Shown here: in pieces, positions 35,418 to 46,503 of the stretch
Layout: each line of letters starts with the position of its first letter
Numbering within the stretch: the first letter of the stretch is position 1
Assembly (NCBI GenBank): GCA_963776735.1
Contig: CAVZNV010000001.1
Span: 74,151 to 138,150 of the forward strand
DNA length: 64,000 nucleotides
Origin: PALSA-612 sp963776735
GTDB lineage: Bacteria > Actinomycetota > Thermoleophilia > Gaiellales > Gaiellaceae
Direction: 5' to 3'
The notes under the pieces: generated by a model
Database searches by the model: none
Seen by the model: only the letters and a program-made list of their open reading frames with translations
What the model was told of the DNA's origin: nothing
Made by a program: the position numbers and the translations under genes

Positions 35418-36182
35418 GTGAAGCGGTACGCGGTCGTGTCCTGCCACGTCGAGCGGCCGCTCGACGACGATTGCTGGTCGCGGTTCGTGGCGCTGCAGGC
35501 GAGCGCGCCCGGGGGCTTCCGGATCGCTGCGCTGATGCGGCCGCCCGACCTCGACGCCGGCGAGAGCGAGGAGCGCTGGCTCGAGCGCGCCAGAGCCGCA
35601 GCCGGGCGCGCTCCGCTCGGTCACCACACGCATTTCGTCTCGGCCGAGCGCGCGCGTCCGCCGGAGCCCGGGCCGGAGCACGCCGACCGCGTCCGTCGCG
35701 AGGCCGACTGGATGGCGGCGAAGGGACTCGCCGCGACGCTCTTCTGCGGCGGCGGCTGGTACATGGACGCGGCAGTCGCCGAGGCGGTCGCCGAGGCCGG
35801 CTACGTCGACTGCACGGCCACCGCCTTCCGGCCGCGCTACCTCGTTGACGGGGCGCCCCGCGGATCGGCAGCGTCGCCGGTGCGCGTCGCCCTCGCCAAC
35901 GGCACGCACCTGCTCGAGCTGCCGTCGACGCACTCGCTGGGCATGGCCTCGCGAGCCATGCTCAAGCCGTCGCTCGGCAGCCGCGTGATCCATGTCTACT
36001 TCCACGACACCGACCTGCTCTCGGGACGGCGCCGCCGTGCCCTCACGGCCACCCTCTCGCTGCTCGGACGTCGCCGCCGCCCGACCGACCTCGACCAGCT
36101 CGCCCACGTCTCGGCCGAGCTCGCCCCGGAAGTGCCGTTCGACCTGGTCTTTTCAGGCAGGACTGCGGGTTCCGGCCAGTAA
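35418..36182 (+). CDS. NodB-like polysaccharide deacetylase-related protein
   Basis: This 254-residue protein starts at GTG 35418, 7 nt after TCTGAT. It has an N-terminal strand RYAVVSCHVERPLDDD, HHTHFVSAERAR in the position of a metal-binding H-x-H, DWMAAKGLAATLFCGGGWYM and a late RVIHVYFHDTDLL. This resembles divergent CE4-type deacetylases found in polysaccharide loci. The canonical TFDDG motif is absent, so catalytic activity is uncertain and it may be a pseudo-enzyme or use altered metal ligands. Confidence 0.55.
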   Translation: MKRYAVVSCHVERPLDDDCWSRFVALQASAPGGFRIAALMRPPDLDAGESEERWLERARAAAGRAPLGHHTHFVSAERARPPEPGPEHADRVRREADWMAAKGLAATLFCGGGWYMDAAVAEAVAEAGYVDCTATAFRPRYLVDGAPRGSAASPVRVALANGTHLLELPSTHSLGMASRAMLKPSLGSRVIHVYFHDTDLLSGRRRRALTATLSLLGRRRRPTDLDQLAHVSAELAPEVPFDLVFSGRTAGSGQ

Positions 36183-36195
36183 CATCAACGTTTCG

Positions 36196-37710
<1,515 letters not shown>

Positions 37711-37850
37711 GTCGATCCTGAGGGTCCTCTTGGAGCGACTCCGAGTGGCGGCGAAGCCCGGGCTTGGCCCGGGCGTAGCTCGGGACGCCGTCCCGTCGCG
37801 ACGAAGGGGAAGGGGGCACACGGGGGAAACCGGCCGTTTCCCCCGTGATG
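37711..37850. other. 140-bp hairpin-rich spacer between the 81-bp repeats
   Basis: The spacer holds several inverted repeats: GCCCGGGC repeated around TTG, CGGGAC/GTCCCG, and GGGGGAAAC/GTTTCCCCC with a CGGCC loop followed by CGTGATG. No convincing gene is present. It ends in ATG placed directly in frame with the right repeat. It could be a minimal inserted element or a duplication by-product. Confidence 0.6.
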
Positions 37851-37931
37851 GACAACTGGTCGATCTGGCTCGACATCTCGATTCTGGCGAAGACGATCCC
37901 GGCGGTTCTGGCCCAGCGCGGCGCGTACTGA
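37851..37931 (+). repeat. 81-bp direct repeat, right copy
   Basis: It is identical to 37630-37710. Preceded by ATG (37848-37850), it forms a 27-residue micro-frame beginning MDNWSIWLDISILAK. No ribosome site is seen, so translation is doubtful. Confidence 0.95.
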
Positions 37932-37992
37932 ACCCCGTACGGATTCTGTTAGCGGCGCGGGTGCACGCAGGTTGCTCCGCAATACTGGCCAG

Positions 37993-39219
37993 GTGAGCAG
38001 GCGCGCTCCGAAGATCCTCGCCGTCGCCTCCGCCGTCGACCTCGACTTTCGCTACGGCTGCACTCCTGCCTGGTGGCAGCTGTGGAAGGGGATGCACGAG
38101 GCGGGTTGCGACCTGATCGTCACGCCGTATCGAGGACGGGCCGTCGAGGCGCCCTGGTGGCGCACGGAGCCGAACCCCTGCTATCGCGAGGGAGAGACCT
38201 ACGCGCGCACACGAGACCTCCTCGCCAGGCTCAAGCGCGACTCGCACCTGCGGCGCCGCGAGGACAGCCCGCCTGACACGCGCTCCGACCGGTTGACGCG
38301 CGAGCTGATCTGGCGCTGGGTGACGCCGCGCTGGCAGAAGCACCTCGAGCGCATCCTCGAACGCGAGCGCGATGTCGACGCGGTCGTCGTCTTCACCGTC
38401 CCGATGAGTCACTTCCGCGGCATTCCGAGCGTGTTGCGCGGTCGCTTCTCGGTGCCGGTCGTCTTCTACGACGGCGACGTGCCCATGAGCCTGCCCGAGT
38501 TCGGCGGCATGGACACGGGCTTCAACTACTACCACGGTGCGGACCCGGCAGAGTACGACCTCGTCGTCTCCAACTCCGAGGGCGGGCTCGACCGGCTTCG
38601 CGAGCTCGGCGCGCGCCGCGCGGAGGCCGTGTTCTGGGGTGCCGACCCGGAGCTCTTCCAGCCGCTGCCGGTCGACAAGCTCGTCGACGTGTTCTTCTAC
38701 GGCTACGGCGACAAGTTCCGGCGCGACTGGATGAAGGCGATGGTCGGCGATCCGAGCCGGCGCCTGCCGCACGTCGACTTCGCGCTCGGTGGGTGCGACT
38801 TCCGTGGCGACACCGGCACCGCACGCGAGCTCGGCGACGTGCCGTTCAACGTCTTCGGCCGCGCGATCTCGGAGGCTCGCATCAATCTCAACATCACGCG
38901 CAGCGCCCACGCAAGCGTGCGCGCGTCGTCGACGGCGCGCCCGTTCGAGCTGGCAATGGCCGGCGCCGCGATCGTCTCCAATCCGTACGAGGGCGTGGAG
39001 CGCTGGTTCGAGCCCGGACGCGAGCTGCTCGTCGTGTCGACGGCGGACGATGCGGCCGACGCGTACCGCGAGCTGCTCGACGACCCGGGCCGGGCCGAGG
39101 AGCTCGGCCGGGCCGCCCGCGAGCGCGCGCTCGACGAGCACACCTACGTCCACCGCGCGCGGCGGCTGCTCGAGCTGCTCGGCCTGCGTGCCCCGGCGAT
39201 GGTGACGGCCCGTGGCTGA
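37993..39219 (+). CDS. Glycosyltransferase-like protein (CgeB-related)
   Basis: I start at GTG 37993, 6 nt after AATACT. The 408-residue protein has a GT-B-like layout. The N-terminal domain has ILAVASAVDLDFRYGCTPAW and a middle VPVVFYDGDVPMS. The C-terminal half reads RAISEARINLNITRSAHASV then TARPFELAMAGAAIVSNPYE and LDEHTYVHRARRLLELLG. That matches the C-terminal pattern of Glyco_trans_1_2/CgeB-type transferases, which share the donor fold of GT4 enzymes. It starts an operon with a GT2 and a DUF2304 protein. Confidence 0.75.
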   Translation: MSRRAPKILAVASAVDLDFRYGCTPAWWQLWKGMHEAGCDLIVTPYRGRAVEAPWWRTEPNPCYREGETYARTRDLLARLKRDSHLRRREDSPPDTRSDRLTRELIWRWVTPRWQKHLERILERERDVDAVVVFTVPMSHFRGIPSVLRGRFSVPVVFYDGDVPMSLPEFGGMDTGFNYYHGADPAEYDLVVSNSEGGLDRLRELGARRAEAVFWGADPELFQPLPVDKLVDVFFYGYGDKFRRDWMKAMVGDPSRRLPHVDFALGGCDFRGDTGTARELGDVPFNVFGRAISEARINLNITRSAHASVRASSTARPFELAMAGAAIVSNPYEGVERWFEPGRELLVVSTADDAADAYRELLDDPGRAEELGRAARERALDEHTYVHRARRLLELLGLRAPAMVTARG

Positions 39220-39973
39220 GGCGCTGCAGGAGGCGCAAGCCGGCATCGACCCGCGCCTGGCGGCGCTGAAGCGAGTTGCGATCGTCCCCGCATACAACGA
39301 GGAGGGCTCGATCGTCGGGGTGATCGACGAGATCCGTGCGGCCGACGCGGAGATCGAGATCGTCGTGATCGACGACGGCTCGCGCGACCGGACTGTGGAA
39401 GTGGCCGCGGCGAAGGGTGCGCGCGTGCTCGCGTTGCCGTTCAACCTCGGAATCGGCGGCTGTGTCCAGACCGGCTATCGCTATGCGTACGAGGGCGGGT
39501 TCGACCTCGCGCTGCGGGTCGACGGCGACGGCCAGCACGACCCGGCGCAGTTCCTCGTCCTCGCGGGCCCGGTCCTGTCGGGTCATGCCGACATCTCCGT
39601 CGGCTCTCGCTTCATCGGCAGCAAGGGCTACCGGTCGTCCGCGTCGCGCAGGTTCGCGATCCGCATCCTCTCCTGGACGGTCACGGTGCTCGTCGGAGGC
39701 CGCGTGACCGACCCGACTTCGGGCTTCCAGGTGACGAACCGCCGTGCGATCGCGCTGTTTGCCGAGTACTTCCCGCACGACTACCCGGAGGTGGAGGCGA
39801 CGGTGCTGGCCGCGAAGGCCGGACTGCGGCGGGCCGAGGTGCCCGTGGAGATGCGAGAGCGTTCGGCCGGTCAGTCGTCGATCGGCGCCGTCCGCTCCGT
39901 CTACTACATGGTCAAGGTGATGCTGGCTGTGTTCGTCGCGGTGTTCCGGCGCCCGCCCGAGGTGCCTGCGTGA
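39212..39973 (+). CDS. GT2 family glycosyltransferase (polyprenyl-P sugar synthase-like)
   Basis: This 253-residue protein has IVPAYNEEGSIVGVIDEIRA, IVVIDDGSRDRT, the DxDGQHD metal site (LRVDGDGQHDPAQF) and GSRFIGSKGYRSS with a C-terminal hydrophobic segment. It is the minimal DPM1/PpsA-like form that loads a sugar onto polyprenyl phosphate. It overlaps the upstream gene by 8 bases. The adjacent DUF2304 protein is a common partner, and the GT-C enzymes of this region would use the product. Confidence 0.87.
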   Translation: MAEALQEAQAGIDPRLAALKRVAIVPAYNEEGSIVGVIDEIRAADAEIEIVVIDDGSRDRTVEVAAAKGARVLALPFNLGIGGCVQTGYRYAYEGGFDLALRVDGDGQHDPAQFLVLAGPVLSGHADISVGSRFIGSKGYRSSASRRFAIRILSWTVTVLVGGRVTDPTSGFQVTNRRAIALFAEYFPHDYPEVEATVLAAKAGLRRAEVPVEMRERSAGQSSIGAVRSVYYMVKVMLAVFVAVFRRPPEVPA

Positions 39974-40341
39974 TCCTCGCGGCCGGACAGACGCCGCTCT
40001 CCGTCGCGATCGCGGGCGCGGTTGCCTCTGTGCTGCTGGTGCTCGTCGTACTGGAGCTGATCCGCAAGCGACGCCTGCGCGAGCGCTACGCGCTGCTCTG
40101 GCTCGCGACCGGCGTGGTGCTGCTCGTGCTCTCGCTCTGGCGCAGCGGGCTGAACACGATCGCCGGGTGGCTCGGCGTCAAGGGTTACCCGCCGGCGGTG
40201 CTGTTCGCGGTCGCGACGCTGTTCATCCTGCTCGTGCTGCTCGACTACTCGACGGTGATCTCGAAGCTCGCCGACCAGAACACGATCCTCGCACAGCGAC
40301 TGGCGCTGCTCGAGGAACGGCTCGCAGAGAAGCGTCGCTAG
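39970..40341 (+). CDS. DUF2304 small membrane protein
   Basis: This 123-residue protein has three membrane helices (AIAGAVASVLLVLVVLELIR; YALLWLATGVVLLVLSLW; AVLFAVATLFILLVLLDYST) with the RKRRLRERYALLW junction typical of DUF2304. It ends in a charged coiled-coil-like tail (LADQNTILAQRLALLEERLA). DUF2304 proteins usually sit beside GT2 polyprenyl-phosphate sugar synthases and probably help their membrane placement; here the start overlaps the GT2 stop by four bases. Confidence 0.85.
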   Translation: MILAAGQTPLSVAIAGAVASVLLVLVVLELIRKRRLRERYALLWLATGVVLLVLSLWRSGLNTIAGWLGVKGYPPAVLFAVATLFILLVLLDYSTVISKLADQNTILAQRLALLEERLAEKRR

Positions 40342-40342
40342 A

Positions 40343-41594
40343 TCAGCGCACGGTCCAGAGGAGCGCCTTGAACCCGCCGCGGGTGGAAAAGCTCCCGTTG
40401 CGATAGAGCGTCCCGACTTCGCGGTACCCGATGATCGCCTTTCCCGTCTGGTCGATCGAGATCGCGGCTCCCATTCCGAGATCGACCATCCTTCCGCTCT
40501 TCCAGACGAACGCTTCCGAGAACGGGTCCGCCGCGGAGGCGCTGGAACCCACGATCTCGCCGCGGTCGTTGATGTCGGCCGCCGTGCTCCAGAATCCCGC
40601 CCAGTGTGCCGAGGTCGGTCATCTTCCCCTTCTCCCACAGGAATGCGTGCTCGTTGTCGCCGGCGCCGGCGCTGTAGCCGACGACCTGCCCGCGGTCGTT
40701 GATCGCCGTCGCGACCGTGTGTATCGACTCGCAGAGGACAGCCAGCTTGTGGTGACAGACGGGATGGGAAGGCAGTGGCCCGAGGTCGGTCATCTTGCCG
40801 TCCTGCCAGAGGAAGGCCTCGCCGAGAAGCGCATGCACGGTGCCTCCTCGCGTCGTGCTCTGCCCGACGATCTGGCCGTGGTCGTTGATCGCGACCGGGT
40901 CGCTCGTCCACCCGCCGAGCGTGCCCAGGTCGGTCATCCTTCCGTTCTGCCACAGGAAACCGTGATGGTGTCCGGTGGCCGCGGTGTCGCTCACCCCGAT
41001 GACCTGGCCGTGGTCGTTGATCGCGATCGCTCTGCTGTTTGCGCCACCGAGCGTTCCCAGGTCGGTCATCTTCCCGTTCTGCCAGATGAACGCGTGCTGG
41101 TGGAGCGACCTGGGCGTACTCTCCCGCAAGTCGCTCGTCCCGATCACCTGGCCGTGGTCGTCGATCCTGGCTGCCTCGCTCGACCGACCGCCCAGCGTCC
41201 CGAGGTCGATTCGCTTGCCGTGCCGCCAGAGGAGCGCATGACCTGACGGCCACAGACCGCTGCCGACGATCTCGCCGCGGTCGTTGATGCCGTCCGAGCT
41301 CGCCTTCCCGAGATCGGTGATCTTTCCGCGCTGCCAGAGGAACACGCGCTCGGGGACGTTGACGACGCCGTTGACAGGGCCCGGGATCAGGGGGGTCGTA
41401 CTGGAGCCGACGACTTCGCCCTGAGAGTTGATCGCGACCGGCCTGTTCGCAATCACCGGAAGGTGTCGATACCTCGGCACGGTCCCCAGATCGGTGAGCT
41501 TCCAGCCTGGCACGGCCGACTCGGAACCCGCACCGAGGACAAGCAACGCACATACGCCTGCGACCGCTGCGGTCGCGACTCCCCCGCCGCTCAC
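40343..41594 (-). pseudogene. Secreted HAF-repeat protein, frameshifted near the C-terminus
   Basis: A hydrophobic export signal (VATAAVAGVCALLVLGAG) precedes seven or more ~45-residue repeats of the HAF type: INDHGQVIGVSD, HGFLWQNGRMTDLGTLGGW. After LGTLGG near 40593-40598 the frame breaks. Removing one base restores FWSTAADINDRGEIVGSSAS and leads through SEAFVWKSGRMVDLG to a stop at 40343. Uncorrected, the frame runs on to 40338 with unrelated sequence. HAF proteins are extracellular beta-propeller-like proteins of unknown role. It converges with the DUF2304 gene. Confidence 0.75.
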
Positions 41595-41630
41595 GCGTGA
41601 ATCGTCGCGCGGAGGCCGAACGAACGCAAG

Positions 41631-43305
41631 TCAGCGCACCGTCACCTTCACCGTCGCCGGATCGCTGACGAGGAAGACGTCGCCCATGCTCGGGTCGTCG
41701 ACCCAGTTCGTCCCGACGCCGATCCGGTACGTGAACGTCCCACGGCCGGGCCGGTCGGTGGCCGTGGTCGCCGTCGTCGTCTTCACGCGCGCACCGGCGT
41801 AGGCGCAGTTCGTGACGCCGCTCTGCGACTGGCAGAGCACGTCGCCCGGCCCGCGCGAGCGCAGCACGCGGTAGAAGACGCGCGAGGAGCCCTCCGACGC
41901 GTCGTTCCAGTGCAGCAGCACGACGCCGCCGCGCACGGTCGCCCGGAGGCCCACCCCGCCGTCGACCGGCACGCCGATGTCGTGGAGGATGATCCAGCGG
42001 CCCGAGCCGCCCGTCCGGTGGAGCGCGCCGGCGGCGACGAGGGGGACGAGCCCGAACAGGACTGCCGTCACGATCAGCAGCCGGCGACCGGGGATCCGCG
42101 GCACGGAGGCCGGATAACGGGCGGCGAGCGCCGGACCGAACCGCGGCGTCAGCACCGGCAGGCACGCGACCATGATCAGGAGCGGCGGGATCGCCGGCAG
42201 CAGCAGCCGGAAGAACGATGCGCTGTCCACCGACGAGACCGAGTCCGATCCCTTGATCACGAAGTAGAGCCAGAACCACGTCGACAGAGCGACGGCGAGC
42301 GGCCACGAGCGCCGAGCAACCGCGATCGCGCCCGCGAAGGGCAGGAACTGGAGGACGCGCAGGCTGAAGAACACCTCGGCCAGCCCGTCCAGGTTGTTCT
42401 GGAGGTGCGACCAGTCGATGTTCGCGTAGCGGTGGTAGGGCGTCAGGATCGAGCCCGTCGTGCCGAACGCCTCACCCTGCCCGGCGGCGAGCTGGTGCGT
42501 CGTCCCGAGCCCGTTCCCGAACGCGGGCAGCGTCCCGTAGCCGCGGTACTTCCAGACCGCGAGTGTCGCCAGCGCCGGAATCAGCGCGAGTGCGAAGGTT
42601 CCCAGCTCGCGCCACCGCTTGCCGATCAGGAAGAGCACGAGCGGCGTGAACAGGAAGATCAGGTTCGACGCCTTCGTCAGGATCGCGAGCCCGGTCACGA
42701 GGCCTGCTGCGATCGCCAGCTCGGTGCGGCGCGCCTGGTAGGTGCGGACGATCAGGGCGCCCGCGGCGAGCAGGGCGACCATGCTCGGGAAGTCGCCCAT
42801 CATCGTCAGGCCGAGCGGATGCGGTAAGAACTGGTCGACGTACTTCGAGTGGTAGCGCTGCTCGAACAGCGGGATCGCGACGTAGGGGCCGATCACCCAC
42901 AGCGTCGCGGCGACGTAGCCGATCGCGCGCCCCGCGATCCGCGAGGCGATGTCGTAGACGCAGAAGAGCGCGATCGGCGCCAGCACGAGCGCTTCGAAGA
43001 CGATCGCCGCCGGCAGCGCCGAGACGTAGCCGGGCCCGGCGATGAGGGCCACCGGCGCGAGTGCGAACGCCCAGGCCGGCGAGATCAGCGTCTTCGGGAT
43101 GACGCCGTGACCGGCGAGCCAGCCGGTCGTGTAGTACCAGAATCTGGTCGCCGCCCTGGTAGAAGACGAAGCCGTTGTGGTGGACGCGGAGCGCGAAGAC
43201 GATCTCCGCGATCCAGCCGACGAGGAGGAGCGGGACGAGCACGCTCCACGGCTCGCGCCTCGCCGCCAGGCGGCGAACCGCGCTCAGCGCGTCGCTAGCC
43301 CTCAA
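41631..43305 (-). pseudogene. Membrane glycosyltransferase (GT-C, ArnT-like), frameshifted near the N-terminus
   Basis: The gene starts at TTG 43305 (RLAARREPWSVLVPLLLVGW). It reads to GGDQI and then breaks near 43138-43144. Dropping one base gives WYYTTGWLAGHGVIPKTLIS PAWAFALAP and joins the 473-residue remainder, which carries about ten membrane helices and a C-terminal soluble Ig-like domain (fibronectin-like strands DGGVGLRATVRGGVVLLHWN). The conserved QGGDQIWYYTTGW segment is the expected catalytic first loop, so the break would inactivate the enzyme unless it is a sequencing error. It overlaps the upstream fcl-like gene. Confidence 0.75.
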
Positions 43306-44230
43306 CCCGCTCGAGCGTCTCGTCGCGCTGCGACGTCTCGCGGTACCACGCGATCGTCTTCTGGAGCCCCTCGCGGAGCGGCGTCGCCGCACGGAACCCG
43401 AACAGCTCTGCCGCGCGCGACGTGTCCAGCGACCGGCGCGGCTGGCCGTTCGGCATCGACGTATCCCAGCGGATCTCGCCCTCGAAGCCGGTCAGCTCGG
43501 CGATCGCCTCGGCCAGCTCGCGGATCGACGTCTCGACGCCGGTGCCCAGGTTGACCGGCTCCGGACCGTCGTACAGCTCGGCTGCGCGCAGCAGCCCCTC
43601 GGCGCAGTCCTCGACGTAGAGGAACTCGCGTGTCGGCGAGCCGTCGCCCCAGAGCACGACCTCGCCCTCGGCGTCGACCATCTTGCGGATCAGGTCGGGG
43701 ATCACGTGCGCGTTCGTCTCGTGGAAGTTGTCGCGCGGCCCGTACAGGTTCGCGGGCAGGAGGAAGATCGAATCGAGGCCGTACTGCTCGCGGTACGCCT
43801 GGGCGCCGACGAGCACCGACTTCTTCGCCACGCCGTACGGCGCGTTGGTCTCCTCGGGATAGCCGTTCCAGAGGTCGTCCTCGCGAAACGGCACCGGCGT
43901 GTTCTTCGGGTACGCGCAGACGGTGCCGACGACGACGAGCTTCGAGACACCGTAGAGCCGCGCCTGCTCGAGCACGTTCGCGCCCATCATCAGGTTCGCG
44001 TACCAGTAGCGGCCGGGGTTGGCGCGGTTGGCGCCGATGCCGCCGACCTCGGCCGCGAGGTGGAAGACGAGCTCCGGCTCGGCCTCGAGGAAGAGCCGTG
44101 CGGTGTCGTCGGCACGGGTCAGGTCGACGTCGGCGCTGCGCGGGATGACGACATCCTCGCCGTCCGCCACGAGCCGCTCGACGAGGTGCGAGCCGAGGAA
44201 CCCGCCGCCGCCCGTAACCAGGATCTTCAT
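43295..44230 (-). CDS. fcl: GDP-L-fucose synthase-like epimerase/reductase
   Basis: This 311-residue SDR starts at ATG 44230 (MKILVTGGGGFLGSHLVERL). It shows the Fcl-type segments AAEVGGIGANRANPGRYWYA, GTVCAYPKNTPVPFREDDLW, ETNAPYGVAKK with catalytic Tyr/Lys, and LLPANLYGPRDNFH. Fcl converts GDP-4-keto-6-deoxymannose to GDP-fucose. The preceding gene encodes the matching dehydratase type, so the pair probably supplies GDP-fucose or a related 6-deoxyhexose. Four-base overlap with the upstream gene. Confidence 0.85.
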   Translation of the reverse strand: MKILVTGGGGFLGSHLVERLVADGEDVVIPRSADVDLTRADDTARLFLEAEPELVFHLAAEVGGIGANRANPGRYWYANLMMGANVLEQARLYGVSKLVVVGTVCAYPKNTPVPFREDDLWNGYPEETNAPYGVAKKSVLVGAQAYREQYGLDSIFLLPANLYGPRDNFHETNAHVIPDLIRKMVDAEGEVVLWGDGSPTREFLYVEDCAEGLLRAAELYDGPEPVNLGTGVETSIRELAEAIAELTGFEGEIRWDTSMPNGQPRRSLDTSRAAELFGFRAATPLREGLQKTIAWYRETSQRDETLERVEG

Positions 44231-45384
44231 GGCGTCGGCAGCGTACTCTCGACGGCTGCGGGCGTCATCCAGTCGACCCGGCCGACCCAGCGGTCGCGGT
44301 TCTCCGCATACCACGCGATCGTGCGGGCGACACCTTCCTCCCAGCTCACGCGCGGCTTCCAACCTGTCTCGCGCTCGAGCTTCTCGTAGCCGACACGCAG
44401 GGCGATCACCTCGCTCGCTCCCGGCCGGTAGCGAGCGGCAGTCGAGACGAGCTCCCGCCCGGCTGGCCAGTAGCCCTGCTCCTCGCCGACCCGAAGGATC
44501 AGCTCGGCCCAGTCACGCATCGAGACGTTCTCCCCCTGGCCGTAGACGTAGACGTCGCCGGGGATGCCGTGCGCCGCGACGGTCAGATGCCCACGGACGC
44601 CGTCGGAGCAGAAGCAGAAGTCGCGCATCGGCTCGAGCTGCCCGAGCTCGATCCGCTCACGGACGAGCGCCTGCGTGATGATCGTGCCCGTGACGAAGCG
44701 CGGGTTCTGCCGCGGCCCGTAGTTGTTGAACATCCGCGTGACCACGCCCGGAACGCCGAACGCGTCGTGGTAGTTCATCGTCAGGAAGTCCGCGGCGACC
44801 TTCGACGTGGCGTAGATCGACTTCGGATTCAGCGGCGAGCGCTCGTGGAAGACGACGCCACCGGCGGGGTCGAAGTCGTGGTGGTGCGAGACGGCCTCGT
44901 GCACGTTGCCGTACTCCTCGGAGGTGCCGGCCGTGTCGAACTTCTCCAGCTCGAGCCCGTGGTCGACGATCGACTGCAGCAGGTTCAGCGTGCCGACGAC
45001 GTTGGTGATCGTGGTTTCGTACGGCCGGTGCCACGACTCGCCGACGTGCGCCTGCGCACCGAGGTGGAAGACGTACGGCCGGTCGGCCGCCGTCTTGAGC
45101 TCGCGGACGAGGTAGTCGACCGACGTGCGGTCCGTCAGGTCGGCGAACTTCACCGACAGGCGATCCCGCAGGTGCCCGATGTTGTTGAGCGCGCCGCTCG
45201 ACGTCGCCCGGACGAAGGCGACGACGCGGGCGTCGAGCTGGACGAGCGCCTCGGTCAGATGCGAGCCCATGAACCCGTCGGCGCCCGTGACGAGCACCGT
45301 TCGACCGCCGTACACGTCGCCGAAGTCGCGCCGCAGCTCGGCGACCGCGTCGTCGCTCCACACCGAGTCGATCGAGCCCGCCAT
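44227..45384 (-). CDS. Nucleotide-sugar 4,6-dehydratase (GDP-mannose dehydratase-like)
   Basis: This 385-residue extended SDR starts at ATG 45384. It has TVLVTGADGFMGSHLTEALV, LGAQAHVGESWHRPYETTIT, the active-site TAGTSEEYGNVHE (Thr/Glu pair of dehydratases), YATSKVAADFL with YxxxK, and RMFNNYGPRQNPRFVTGTII. It is 20-40 residues longer than standard RmlB/Gmd. Coupling with an Fcl-like gene suggests GDP-mannose as substrate; a UDP- or dTDP-sugar is possible. Confidence 0.8.
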   Translation of the reverse strand: MAGSIDSVWSDDAVAELRRDFGDVYGGRTVLVTGADGFMGSHLTEALVQLDARVVAFVRATSSGALNNIGHLRDRLSVKFADLTDRTSVDYLVRELKTAADRPYVFHLGAQAHVGESWHRPYETTITNVVGTLNLLQSIVDHGLELEKFDTAGTSEEYGNVHEAVSHHHDFDPAGGVVFHERSPLNPKSIYATSKVAADFLTMNYHDAFGVPGVVTRMFNNYGPRQNPRFVTGTIITQALVRERIELGQLEPMRDFCFCSDGVRGHLTVAAHGIPGDVYVYGQGENVSMRDWAELILRVGEEQGYWPAGRELVSTAARYRPGASEVIALRVGYEKLERETGWKPRVSWEEGVARTIAWYAENRDRWVGRVDWMTPAAVESTLPTP

Positions 45385-45477
45385 GGTGCGGCGAAGGGTA
45401 GCCCGCCGGTGTTCGGAAATTGCTTGCTTGTGGCGCCTGCCACACCTAGAATCGCGCGAACCCGGGAAGGAGTCCCC

Positions 45478-46340
45478 GTGCCCAGCTGGCAGGCCGACAT
45501 GTTCGAGCGTTTCGTGTCCGCAGGTGTCTCGCGAGCGCAGTTCCTCCGCAGGGGTGCGGTCGCCGCCGGGGCGGTTGCCGGGATCGGCCTGCTCCGTCCG
45601 CGTGGAGCGGCAGCCGCGAACCCGGCCGAGCCGCGTCCGATCCCGGGCGGCTTCGACGAGAACTTCAACATCGTCCCGAGCGACCCGTTCATCCACGTCC
45701 TGCCACCGGCCATCGGCTTCGAGATGGCGACGATCACCGACTTCGACGGCGTCATCGCAGCGGCCGAGATCCAGGGAACCGCGCAGGGCTCCGACGGCAC
45801 CGAGTACCGTTCGACACTGACATGCGGTTCATGCGCGGGCGCTACGTCGGCACCGACGGTCAGATCCGCACCGCCTCGTTCGGGTTCGTCTGAATCGACC
45901 TCTACGCGGGCGCCGTGGGCGACCCGTCGGTGCAGGTTCACGACTTCGAGCCGGGGATCAAGCCGTCCGGCCTGTTCTGGACGATGCCCGTTCCGGCGAG
46001 TGCCGCCGTGGTCGACCCGAACACCGGGCGGGCCCGCTACCGCTTGCAAAATCAGGCGCTGCCCGACTTCCACGACTTCTTCAACGCCATCTCGCCGTTC
46101 CCGTCCACGATTCCGGGCCATGTCAGCTTCGACGTCCGCTGGACTGGCGGCGGCGACACGGCCGTTCTTCGTGACGACGTGTTCGGCTTCGAGGGCTCCT
46201 ACGTCGGCGGAGAGGCCTCGATCCAGTTCCGCGTGTACGACGACAACCGCCGCGGGGTGATCTTCACCTCGAACCCCGGGGACCAGGTGACCGTCGGCGT
46301 CGGCGTCGGCCGCGAGCGCAACGGCGTCTTCTTCGCCTAG
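45478..46340 (+). pseudogene. Exported protein gene inactivated by frameshift and nonsense codon
   Basis: GTG 45478 has AAGGAG upstream and TAGAAT further up. The N-terminus is Tat-like but lacks twin arginines (SRAQFLRRGAVAAGAVAGIG). At ~45810 one base is missing: EYR continues as FDTDMRFMRGRYVGTDGQIR in another frame. At 45891-45893 an in-frame TGA interrupts FGFV-IDLYAGAVGDPSVQ, where TGG is likely ancestral. The last part (HDFEPGIKPSGLFWTMPVPA and onward) is intact to a TAG at 46340 that is completed by the adjoining MITE-like element. Two independent lesions argue for true decay. Confidence 0.8.
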
Positions 46341-46503
46341 AGGCTTGATGTGAAATTGCGCTGACGTCGGGGGCGCTCCGGGCCAAGCCGGGTGGTGTGG
46401 CCGGCCGTGGCGCGTAGCGGCGCTACGTGTCGCGGCCGGACGCGCCGATCCGGCGCTGTGCCAGGGTCGTCATCCGGCCCGGCGGAATTTCACATCAAGC
46501 CTC
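46340..46503. mobile_element. MITE-like element with perfect 18-bp terminal inverted repeats
   Basis: GAGGCTTGATGTGAAATT (46340-46357) and its exact complement (46486-46503) bound a 164-bp, protein-less sequence whose middle also folds (CGTAGC/GCTACG around GGC). Both ends abut CTAG, consistent with a TA target duplication in a CTAG site, as known for IS630-type insertions; IS5-type elements also use CTAG-like targets. The TA plus the terminal G forms the TAG stop of both convergent neighbours. A large bidirectional terminator is the alternative. Confidence 0.65.

Noticed and set aside
37848..37931. A 27-residue micro-gene created by ATG plus the right 81-bp repeat.
   Set aside because: No ribosome site or promoter is visible, and the sequence is simply the copied C-terminus of the sugar transferase. 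Kept as a note on the repeat only.
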